This document shows positions 8,143 through 15,482 of a DNA stretch of 64,000 nucleotides, piece by piece. Source of the DNA: Candidatus Hydrogenedentota bacterium (GTDB taxonomy: Bacteria; Hydrogenedentota; Hydrogenedentia; Hydrogenedentales; CAILVY01); NCBI GenBank assembly GCA_029565395.1, contig JAKQOG010000188.1, positions 23,487 through 87,486 of the forward strand, given 5' to 3'. Under the pieces are notes generated by a model. The model was not told the DNA's origin. It made no database searches and saw only the letters and a list, made by a program, of their open reading frames with translations. A program made the position numbers and the translations under genes. Within the stretch, counting starts at the first letter, position 1. Each line of letters opens with the position of its first letter.

Positions 8143-8816
8143 TTGCCGATGTGGCGGTATGACGTGGGGGCATTGACGGTCCTTTTAATGGAAGTCAGCC
8201 GCACCCAGGGACTTCTGCTGGGCCGGTTAGCGGATGTAGGGATGGGATTGCGTGATCAAGCCTGTTTAGCGGTGCTTACGGAAGACGTGATTAAAACCAG
8301 TGAAATTGAAGGGGAACATCTGGAGGCTGCATTCGTGCGATCCTCTATTGCGCGGCGCCTGGGGGTGGATATCGGGGCGCTGACGCCAGTGGATCGTCAT
8401 GCGGATGGCTTGTGGAGATGATTTTGGATGCTACGGGGAATTGTGCCGCGCCGCTCACGTTGGATCGTTTGTATGGCTGGCATGCGGCGCTGTTTCCTAA
8501 AGGCTATAGCGGTTTCCAGCGCATACGGACCGGCAAGTTGCGTGATGATGCCAACGGCCCAATGCGGGTGGTTTCCGGCCCGCTCCAACGTCAGCGCATT
8601 CATTTTGAAGCCCCGCCGGCGGAATGCCTCCTTTCCGAGATGAATCATTTCCTGGATTGGGCGAATAACGATACGGCCATGCCCCTGCTGATCAAAGCCG
8701 GCGTGGCGCATCTTTGGTTTGTGATGTTACATCCCTTCGATGATGGCAATGGCCGCATCGCCCGGGCTATCGGAGATCTGTTTTTGGCCTGCGGTGTAGC
8801 CGCAACCAAAGAATAG
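8143..8816 (+). pseudogene. Fic/DUF4172 family adenylyltransferase, frameshifted and 3'-truncated
   Basis: Two overlapping frames together give a Fic protein. The first (8143-8421) has the DUF4172-like N-terminus and an inhibitory-helix motif 'TSEIEG' (S/TxxxEG). The second (8412-8816) has the Fic core with a complete active site 'HPFDDGNGRIAR'. The frames join near 8405-8411, where one lost base in 'GATGGC(G)TTGTGGAG' would restore 'DGVVEMI'. After 'ARAIGDLFLACGVAATKE' the sequence stops, while the family usually runs over 100 residues more. Fic enzymes transfer AMP to target proteins and act as toxins or regulators. With a frameshift and a missing C-terminus this copy is very likely dead. 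Confidence 0.85.
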
Positions 8817-8930
8817 GATGTGGATAACTCTCTTTCGTACTGCGAGCTATGAGGAACAAGGCGGAGTGCATACACGGGTTCTCCGGATTTTCGTGGATAA
8901 ATGATCCCCGAAGGGGAGCCATCTGAATAG

Positions 8931-8949
8931 CCGTGGGTGCAACCCACGG
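8931..8949. repeat. 8-bp perfect hairpin (CCGTGGGT / ACCCACGG)
   Basis: Arms 8931-8938 and 8942-8949 around a GCA loop. A palindrome CCCCGAAGGGG lies just upstream. The group resembles REP-like intergenic elements. Confidence 0.6.
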
Positions 8950-9192
8950 ATCACAATTCACCACACAATGACCCTGAAGGGGTCGAAGGGATCTATTTTT
9001 TGATAATTATCGTTGTTTCAGAAAAATAGCGCGTGAAAAATTCCGAAAACACAAAATAGAATTGAACGCGTAGCGCGATTTTTCTACTACCCCTCCGGGG
9101 TACGTTAATAGGAGGTGGGGGCATGCTTTCCGGGGGTATCGCTTCGCTCAACACCCCGGCTACTATCTCATACGCCTCCGGCGTGGATAGCC

Positions 9193-9252
9193 ATCGCTAT
9201 CGGTATCGCTATCGGTATCGCTATCGGTATCGCTATCGGTATCACTATCCCT
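9193..9252. repeat. 12-bp tandem repeat ATCGCTATCGGT
   Basis: Four perfect head-to-tail copies of the 12-mer at 9193-9240 and a degenerate fifth copy at 9241-9252. It has no spacers, so it is not a CRISPR. A related stretch is found at 40306-40330 in reverse orientation. Confidence 0.9.
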
Positions 9253-9268
9253 ATCGGGCTTGCCACGG

Positions 9269-9295
9269 CGTCGTCACGCGCAGCGCGTGACGACG
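9269..9295. repeat. 13-bp perfect inverted repeat
   Basis: CGTCGTCACGCGC (9269-9281), a single A, then its exact reverse complement (9283-9295). It is a near-loopless palindrome directly after the tandem array. No T tract follows, so a terminator role is unlikely. Confidence 0.8.
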
Positions 9296-9686
9296 TGTCC
9301 TCCGAAGCTTTAGCGAAAGAGGAAGCCGGGTATCACTCTCGGTTGTCCGCAATCCGCTTTGAAAACAGCGGACCCATTTTCCCAATGCTCGAATCCGTGC
9401 AATCGATGCAATCTGTGTCACGCCTTTTCTCTTCTCTTCCTCCGGGTGTTCCCCAACAAGGATACATAATTCTAAGCTGCAACTCCCCGTTATGGATTCA
9501 ATTAGTAGCTCACTTCTCCAGGAGGGAGTTCTTTGCTTATAAATAAAAAGATTCTCCTACCTGGAGATAGGATCTACTATCGATGAATTTTTATTGGCTT
9601 TCCTTTCCTGACGGGATACCGATATAGGGGGTAAGTAACTTGGACACCCTGTTTGAAAAAAAGTATCTCCATTTTTTGCCGGCACT

Positions 9687-10034
9687 TTAAACAGCGCAAT
9701 CCGATGGTAAATCTGCGACACTGACCCGTGCCTGTTTCCGGGATTTCGGCTTTGGCCGAATAACAATTTCAACATCGCGGCCAAGCGCGTTTAGATAACG
9801 TAAAAGACGATCCGTGGAGAAGCCGGAAAGACGCCCACGGACAAGGGCCGAAATTTTCGCCTGATCAACTCCGAGCAACTTTGCCGCCTGGACTTGGGTA
9901 AGGTGCTTTTGTTCAATCGTCTGCTTGATGCGGATGGCCAGATTCGCTTTTGCCAAGGCAACTTCAGGATCGGGTAACCCAAGGTCGGCGTAGACATTGC
10001 CACTCCCTTCAGTAATCAACGTTCCCTTTTTCAT
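9687..10034 (-). CDS. HigA-type XRE family antitoxin
   Basis: A 115-residue DNA-binding protein with one XRE helix-turn-helix at about residues 28-85 ('LTQVQAAKLLGVDQAKISAL' then 'GRLSGFSTDRLLRYLNALG'), followed by a basic tail. This matches the antitoxins that follow phage-Gp49-like/HigB toxins. It begins five bases after the stop of a toxin remnant, the usual toxin-then-antitoxin order. The gene looks intact, while its toxin has lost its 5' part, so it is probably an orphan antitoxin or a free regulator. Expression may now depend on DNA of the neighbouring island. Confidence 0.85.
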   Translation of the reverse strand: MKKGTLITEGSGNVYADLGLPDPEVALAKANLAIRIKQTIEQKHLTQVQAAKLLGVDQAKISALVRGRLSGFSTDRLLRYLNALGRDVEIVIRPKPKSRKQARVSVADLPSDCAV

Positions 10035-10039
10035 ATAGT

Positions 10040-10177
10040 TTATTTTCCCTCGCGCCGCTGTCGAGCGGCATAGTCTTCGTCGGCATACCTTAGCCGTGTT
10101 TTAATGAGGTCCAGGTCGTGTTTGGCAGTCGCAATGCCATGTTTTGATTTCTTCTGAAATGCGTGGAGGACATATAT
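10040..10177 (-). pseudogene. 3' remnant of a HigB/Gp49-like toxin
   Basis: The last ~44 codons ('YVLHAFQKKSKHGIATAKHD' to 'RRE-GK') match the C-terminal part of RelE-superfamily Gp49-like toxins, where 'VLHAFQKK' is a hallmark followed by a helix listing Lys and Asp residues. Upstream of about 10177 the frame continues as unrelated sequence ('MRLYQGGSNESISFGYF'), and the stop of the 547-aa nuclease-like gene lies 35 bases away at 10212. The 5' half of the toxin is missing. The junction marks where foreign DNA replaced the toxin front. Confidence 0.75.
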
Positions 10178-10211
10178 AGCAACTAAAAAATATCCAAATG
10201 ATATAGATTCA

Positions 10212-11855
10212 TTACTTCCCCCTTGATATAAACGCATTTGTTAAAGTGGTATCCAACCAACGAACACCACTTGAATTTATCCGATGTGGATAGACGCAAA
10301 GGAATGCTATATAGAATATAGGGTATTCTTTTATGAGAGAAGGAATTTCAGATCCCGTATTTTCACGAGCTTCTTTCATAAGTTCATTCCATTCTTTACT
10401 AGGTGGAAGGAAAATACTGTCCGTAGTTCCTTCTTCAACATACCATAAATAGTAATCGCTTATAACATCGGGCGTGAATTTCTTGAACTGTACCCGCGTT
10501 ATATCCGGCCACAGCATCTTCATCATTTGCTTCATATTTGTTCTTACAAAGAGGTGCATTAGTGACTCGATAGAGAAAGAACCATCTTGGAAATTGTGTC
10601 GTTTTTCTTGTTGATTACGACACATCGTCTCTAAAAGCCATTCTTCCGGATTGCAGTATGGATCAGGCAAGAATTGATCTTTGACGGCCTGCGCGAGTTT
10701 AATGATGCTGGAGAAAAGATTGTGAAGCAGACTAGTGGACTTTAACGTTGCATCGGTTGCATTCATGTAGAAGTAAATTGAAAGAAACTGCGGAACAGCA
10801 TATTCGCCCCACAATTGAAGGTGTTTAAGGTGTTTTTCAACAAAGTCATGGATGTGGTCATCCATTGCTTCATGCGGCTCCCCACGATGTATGCGCCATA
10901 GCCCTAGAACAGCCAACAAACCTGATACGTGTGTTATACGAATGCGGTGAAAAGGGAAGTCTAAAACAGGGTTGCCTTCCACAAGACTCATTCGTTGCGG
11001 AATTTCCTCGCACAAGCGGCATAGAGCTTCATACATGGCGTCAAGACTAAGTTTAACCTCGCGAAACCAGTATTTTCTTGGCAGATTACATCTTTCAGAA
11101 AGCGACATAGCATAAGCGGCATAAAGGGTCCAAGCTTCAAGAATGGCTACGTGATTGTCGCACCGAGCAAAACTTGTGGAAGCAAGCGAAGTTAAAATTG
11201 CTGCACTGGTTAGAATTCGCTGGCATTCTGCCTTTGAGACCTCACCTTTTTTATTCCCCACTTTTTTCCTCAGAGGTAGGATTTGTTCTAGCAGTACTGC
11301 TAGTTTTTCCTTAGGAAAACAACTATCACCAAGTTCGAGATAGAGTTCAAGAAGGGCCCGAGATTCGGCAAGCTCAGGTGGCCAAAGATCTGTTCCAAGT
11401 TCCATGAATGCCTTATAGAGTTTGCCTTTCACTATAATACCGAGCCGTTGCTCTTTGGGAAATCTCCGGTTCTGTAACCCTTGGTTGTACTGTCGCACGG
11501 ACGCAATGGCTTCCTCATCAAGTTCGCCATTGATAACGAGAAATGATCTGTGGTGCTTGCCTGGCTTGACAGCAGGATGCTCTATACCCTGCAAAACAAG
11601 TTCATCCATCTGAGGAAGGAGTTTTGTTCGCCATTCATCTTTCGACAATTTGGCCCCACCAATATTCTTAAGCTGATAGGCACAAGGGGTGCCATCTGGT
11701 TCGAGGGCAATGATGTCTTTGCCCATTTCCATGGGGCAGTGTCGAGTTAAGTGGACGACGGTTTTGCCCTCATAGTTCAGCACATGACAAAAAGGAATTT
11801 GAAACTCCTTTTCCGTCGCGCTATCCAACCAGTTTTCGACAACTCTCGCTATCAC
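10212..11855 (-). CDS. uncharacterised PD-(D/E)XK-like protein, defence candidate
   Basis: A 547-residue protein I do not recognise as a named family. The first ~70 residues look like a restriction-endonuclease fold: E17 in an N-terminal helix, D47 in 'GKDIIAL', and Q61-L-K63 in 'AYQLKN', the D...QxK arrangement seen in Mrr-like nucleases. The remaining ~470 residues are helix-rich with no motif I can name and may be a sensor or scaffold. The GTG start at 11855 lies 35 bases inside the upstream 197-aa gene and has GAGG about ten bases before it, so the pair is coupled. Base composition is more AT-rich than the metabolic genes around it, and its 3' end abuts a broken toxin, both signs of transfer. 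Nuclease activity is an inference. Confidence 0.6.
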   Translation of the reverse strand: MIARVVENWLDSATEKEFQIPFCHVLNYEGKTVVHLTRHCPMEMGKDIIALEPDGTPCAYQLKNIGGAKLSKDEWRTKLLPQMDELVLQGIEHPAVKPGKHHRSFLVINGELDEEAIASVRQYNQGLQNRRFPKEQRLGIIVKGKLYKAFMELGTDLWPPELAESRALLELYLELGDSCFPKEKLAVLLEQILPLRKKVGNKKGEVSKAECQRILTSAAILTSLASTSFARCDNHVAILEAWTLYAAYAMSLSERCNLPRKYWFREVKLSLDAMYEALCRLCEEIPQRMSLVEGNPVLDFPFHRIRITHVSGLLAVLGLWRIHRGEPHEAMDDHIHDFVEKHLKHLQLWGEYAVPQFLSIYFYMNATDATLKSTSLLHNLFSSIIKLAQAVKDQFLPDPYCNPEEWLLETMCRNQQEKRHNFQDGSFSIESLMHLFVRTNMKQMMKMLWPDITRVQFKKFTPDVISDYYLWYVEEGTTDSIFLPPSKEWNELMKEARENTGSEIPSLIKEYPIFYIAFLCVYPHRINSSGVRWLDTTLTNAFISRGK

Positions 11856-12414
11856 GCCACTGTTCCCTCTTTTCGGAAATTATTGATTTAAGTTCTTTAC
11901 GCAACTCTGGAGTTCTTTCAATTTGCTCGAGAATCGATCTAATCGCTTTGTTTGCGATATCATCTCCAACCATGACAGGCCATTCTGGTTGCCCATATAC
12001 ATCAAAAGATATTTCAATCTTTCGGAGTAGGGTAAAAAATTTTTCAGGGGTTGGTTTCCCTTCCATGTCCACACGATTCCCTGTCTGCTTAGTAATTGAT
12101 TCAATTGTCGCAAACATGTGTCGTGCCATTGATGAGCCCATTTCTCTGCCAGCAGCTGCAACACGTTGGATTACATCATTCCAAGTAAAGTGTTCGTAAT
12201 CATCTTCCGCCAAATCATTTAAATCACTTGCTGCCGAGTGACGTTGGAATGTGATCTCGTCCTGTGAACCATCCTCTCTCGTTATTTTCCCTCGATTACC
12301 TTCATGCATTGGAGCGGATTGTATGCTAAAAAGGAGTGATTCTCGCCCAGATGCAAATACCCTAGTTAAAATTCTGCTTAGCTCATTCTTAGCTTTTGGA
12401 TAATCTGGAAGCAT
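11821..12414 (-). CDS. uncharacterised partner of the nuclease-like gene
   Basis: A 197-residue soluble protein with no signal or membrane segment and no family I can name. It has an acidic middle ('DLNDLAEDDYEHFTWNDV'), an Ala/Gly/Met-rich helix ('AAAGREMGSSMARHM'), and a charged helical C-terminus ('RTPELRKELKSIISEKREQW'). It is the first gene of a two-gene operon and overlaps the 547-aa nuclease-like gene by 35 bases, so the proteins probably work together. A regulatory, sensing or immunity role is possible; nothing in the sequence decides between these. Confidence 0.6.
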   Translation of the reverse strand: MLPDYPKAKNELSRILTRVFASGRESLLFSIQSAPMHEGNRGKITREDGSQDEITFQRHSAASDLNDLAEDDYEHFTWNDVIQRVAAAGREMGSSMARHMFATIESITKQTGNRVDMEGKPTPEKFFTLLRKIEISFDVYGQPEWPVMVGDDIANKAIRSILEQIERTPELRKELKSIISEKREQWRDSESCRKLVG

Positions 12415-13045
12415 AATAATTCATCTCTAATTTAACCCCAATGCCCTGGAAGCTGCTACCTTTAAATCGCCGTAGAAGACAGGCTTGAGGTTTCGGTCTT
12501 TCAATACACCACACATGTTTACCATTCATTTGACTACCAGCAGTCAGGCCCGCTGACATTTAACGTACTACGTATATAAAGCAACAGGTCATAACTATGA
12601 CAAACTCTTAACACTGAGTCAAACACGTGAATAAACTGGGATAGTCATTATACGGTATTTCAAATTTCTTCTGATGGCAAAGAGAATGTTTGCCCAGTTG
12701 AGCCCTGTTTGAGGAAAACGACATGGCCTTGTTCTGCCCCAAGACCCAGACGATACAACATCTACATCGGGAACCAATTGTCAAGTCTTCTCACCTTCCC
12801 TTGTCTAGAGTCACGCCCTCATCAAGGTTGCTGAACAACTTCGGTACCTGTTTTGCCAAGATTATTGGTGACCTGTCCCGGATTTATGTACCAACCTGAA
12901 TGAGAGGATTTGGCTTGGTTTCGGGTTGTGGACCTGGGTTGCTGGCATTGCCGTAATGATGGCGGGACTCTGCCATATGGAAAACGATGGACAACCATAA
13001 TATAATCTCTTTTTGTTTTAGTGGACACATGGGAAAAATCTGAAG
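12415..13045. other. 630-bp gene-free divergent region
   Basis: Lies between two divergent defence-like operons and so should hold both promoters. A 76-codon minus-strand frame (12822-13052) has no ribosome site and is not convincing. No RNA gene or repeat was recognised. Confidence 0.45.
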
Positions 13046-13735
13046 ATGGCAAAGCGGAAGACTTCGATCCTGGATGATTTGCAGAACTTCTTCGTGGCGG
13101 TACCGTGGTGTGTCGGACCTATTGTCGCGCTGGTCGGCTGTGGTTTCCTGCGGTTCTTGATGCCGGTAGTGTTCCAATCCGCCCTCCCTGCGGAGACTAG
13201 TCCGATCTCAGTGACCATGAACAATACCTTTGATCAAATACTAGGACCTTTTCCGGTCAAGCCTGCCCCCTTGGGAGAGGTCATAGTGCTGTTCGTATGG
13301 CTCGTGAGCCTCGTCCAGAAGGTGAATCAGCGAAGCCTACTAAACAGGCCCCACGAACCCGAAGATATGAAAGTACTCACTTGGCGCGAGTTCGAGTTGC
13401 TGGTTGGCGAGAACTACAGACAACGTGGCTTTATTGTTGAAAAACGAGATGGGGCATCTCCTGACGGCGACATTGACGTTGTGCTCAGGAAACGCTGCAG
13501 AACAGTACTTTTCCAGTGCAAACACTATTCGGCTATCAAAGTAGACATTCGTCCGGTTCGAACACTCCTTGGCGTTTTGGATCATGATTGGGCCAACGGA
13601 GGGATTCTTGTAGCTAGAGAACAATTCTCGACGTTCGTGAATGATTTTGCGGAGAAGAACGGAATCGGACTTGTGGATGGCAAGGGCCTCATTGGGATGG
13701 TTCGTTTAATAAAAGGAGAGGCTGTGGGTATATGA
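13046..13735 (+). CDS. membrane-anchored Mrr-like restriction endonuclease
   Basis: A 229-residue protein with two predicted membrane segments (about residues 18-44 and 77-93) followed by an Mrr-type nuclease domain. The domain has E116 in 'WREFELLVGENYRQRGF', the metal ligand D142 in 'SPDGDIDVVL', and the catalytic Q157-C-K159 in 'VLFQCKHY'. Mrr nucleases cut foreign or modified DNA. Membrane anchoring suggests action on incoming DNA or during an abortive response. The last base pairs overlap the next gene as ATGA, so it is translated with the ATPase/nuclease. The family is seen; the defence role is an inference. Confidence 0.8.
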   Translation: MAKRKTSILDDLQNFFVAVPWCVGPIVALVGCGFLRFLMPVVFQSALPAETSPISVTMNNTFDQILGPFPVKPAPLGEVIVLFVWLVSLVQKVNQRSLLNRPHEPEDMKVLTWREFELLVGENYRQRGFIVEKRDGASPDGDIDVVLRKRCRTVLFQCKHYSAIKVDIRPVRTLLGVLDHDWANGGILVAREQFSTFVNDFAEKNGIGLVDGKGLIGMVRLIKGEAVGI

Positions 13736-15234
13736 GTCTAGAAACATCGCATGGAAACCCCTTCGACTATACGAATCCGGTACTGAGTCTCGCGTCTTAT
13801 ATAGGGCGTGCCGACATCCAAGGACGCATGCAGTCATGGCATCATCCAGGCACTAGAATTTCCGTCTCCGGCCCTAGGAGGATGGGGACTACATCTACAC
13901 TCAACGTTTTCCTAGAAGAAGCCAAGAGACTTGGCAGGAAGACAGTATACATTGACCTGCGCTCGCTTTCGAAACCCATAACAGCAACCGGCGTTTGGTC
14001 ATCCCTCCTCTTAGAACTAGGGTATGAGACTGACGGTAATATTAAGGCACTCTATGAGACGATCCGATCCGCTGATGCTGTGATCCCACCACTCGCACTC
14101 GCCATCGACGAATTTGACCTTGTCCAGAGCACGGAAGCTCATTCCCTTCTTACCCGTCTCACAGGTATACTCCCATCGATCATCGAGGCTTCTCACTTAA
14201 TGAACAACAACGCGAATATCGAACATTCTTTGACCGTCTTAATAGGCTCACGCCAATCTCTATTTGATATTGAACGGGCAACTCAGTGTATCGACTCCCC
14301 GTGGTATCAGATGTACCAAACCTTGAATCTCAGGCCTATAGGCAAGAAGGACGCCATGCGGCTGGTCCTTGAACCAAGCACTTCCGCAGGGACCCCACTT
14401 GATGACGAGAGTTCCTGGCTTATCAAATTTGCCGGAACGTGGCCTTTCTTCCTCAAACTTGCATGTCATCACGCGTTCCAATACAAGCATGATTCGGCCA
14501 TGAAACGATTGAATATGCGTTCGCGTAGGGCAGTGGAGGAAAGCGTGTGGGAAGAGGCGTTGCCGCACCTTGATACATACTGGGGGTTCTTGACCTCGCG
14601 GCAACGGGACATCTTGATAAACCTAGATATGTGGTCCCGAAGTATGGCAGAAAGTCAGATCGACCCTGATACAACAAAATTGAGTAGGGATGGAATTGTG
14701 AGGACAGTAGGGGATAGGGTAAACTATACTTGTGATCTTTTCAGCACGTACTTCAGTAAAAAGCATGATGACGAGCCATTGTTGGGTCACGCGATGTCCA
14801 CTGCGGATTCGGCTTTGATCTCGATAGCCGAGACGCTTTCTCGACTCGGGATATGCGCGTCAGAATTGTCACAATGGGACGATTCCACGGAGAAGAATAT
14901 CCAAGAGATATCTTACGTAGTTCTGCGAAGTCAATATCAGCGGGTTTCACGCGAACGCCATGCAGGGGAAGGTCCTCGCCGGGACTATAGATGCGATCTT
15001 CGCGTTGATGATGTCGATGTATTGGTAGAGATCAAACGCGTAAGAAGCCTGGATCATGTTCCAAAAATCCAAGTAGAGATCAACGACGATCTCGCTGGAT
15101 ACCGAAGCCAGAAACCCAACCAGAGGATAGTATTTCTTATATGGGATCGTCAGAGATACATAGCTGACAGGGAGTACTTCCGAGACACATATGAAACCAA
15201 AGACAAAAACGTCAGGATTGTCTTCGCGCCGTGA
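13732..15234 (+). CDS. AAA/STAND-like ATPase fused to a PD-(D/E)XK nuclease domain
   Basis: A 500-residue protein. The N-terminal part resembles archaeal-type AAA ATPases of the STAND group: a P-loop region 'SGPRRMGTTST' (G47 to T54) and Walker B 'LALAIDEFD' with D126-E127, followed by 'TVLIGSRQ' like a sensor strand. The invariant Walker A lysine is replaced by T53, so ATP hydrolysis may be lost or altered. A helical or winged-helix middle follows. The C-terminus is a nuclease-like domain with D422, E433 and K435 in 'CDLRVDDVDVLVEIKR'. It is coupled to the membrane Mrr-like gene by an ATGA overlap, forming a two-nuclease system with a possible nucleotide sensor. Confidence 0.7.
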   Translation: MSLETSHGNPFDYTNPVLSLASYIGRADIQGRMQSWHHPGTRISVSGPRRMGTTSTLNVFLEEAKRLGRKTVYIDLRSLSKPITATGVWSSLLLELGYETDGNIKALYETIRSADAVIPPLALAIDEFDLVQSTEAHSLLTRLTGILPSIIEASHLMNNNANIEHSLTVLIGSRQSLFDIERATQCIDSPWYQMYQTLNLRPIGKKDAMRLVLEPSTSAGTPLDDESSWLIKFAGTWPFFLKLACHHAFQYKHDSAMKRLNMRSRRAVEESVWEEALPHLDTYWGFLTSRQRDILINLDMWSRSMAESQIDPDTTKLSRDGIVRTVGDRVNYTCDLFSTYFSKKHDDEPLLGHAMSTADSALISIAETLSRLGICASELSQWDDSTEKNIQEISYVVLRSQYQRVSRERHAGEGPRRDYRCDLRVDDVDVLVEIKRVRSLDHVPKIQVEINDDLAGYRSQKPNQRIVFLIWDRQRYIADREYFRDTYETKDKNVRIVFAP

Positions 15235-15482
15235 CTCGGAACACCTAATGTGTTCAAGTGGATTATTCAGGACGAAATCCTTAATTTGATATTTTCCGTT
15301 AACCATATCCAGACAATGCTCAAGATTCTTAAGAAGGCGTTGGATGAAAGGTCCAGAAAACAGGGGCCATCCATATTGCATTTACGGCCAATCCTGACGC
15401 ACACTGTAACCTGTCTATTTAATGTTGCTTTAGTGAATGGTCGCCTATGCGCTGCTTTAAGAGGGCAGCTTGGGAGTATTCC
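15235..15482. other. intergenic region, no gene seen
   Basis: 248 bases after the ATPase/nuclease gene and before the GH28-like gene. It ends with the ribosome site GGGAG used by the next gene. No terminator or RNA was recognised. Confidence 0.4.

Larger units (their letters stand above)
8817..9686. other. 870-bp gene-free stretch with hairpins and tandem repeats
   Basis: No convincing coding region. It holds several short palindromes: CCCCGAAGGGG near 8906, a perfect 8-bp hairpin at 8931-8949, a 13-bp perfect hairpin at 9269-9295, and a 12-bp tandem array at 9193-9252. Short frames through the repeats have repetitive, biased composition and no ribosome sites. It looks like decayed intergenic or mobile-element debris between dead toxin genes. 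Confidence 0.6.

Noticed and set aside
9193..9252. CRISPR array
   Set aside because: The 12-bp units are directly joined with no spacers and no cas genes are near.
9115..9546. 143-codon frame through the tandem repeat
   Set aside because: The protein is mostly a repeat-encoded Ile/Gly/Ala run; no ribosome site, no domain.
12822..13052. 76-codon minus-strand gene in the divergent region
   Set aside because: No ribosome site, no family resemblance, and it overlaps the start of the Mrr-like gene.
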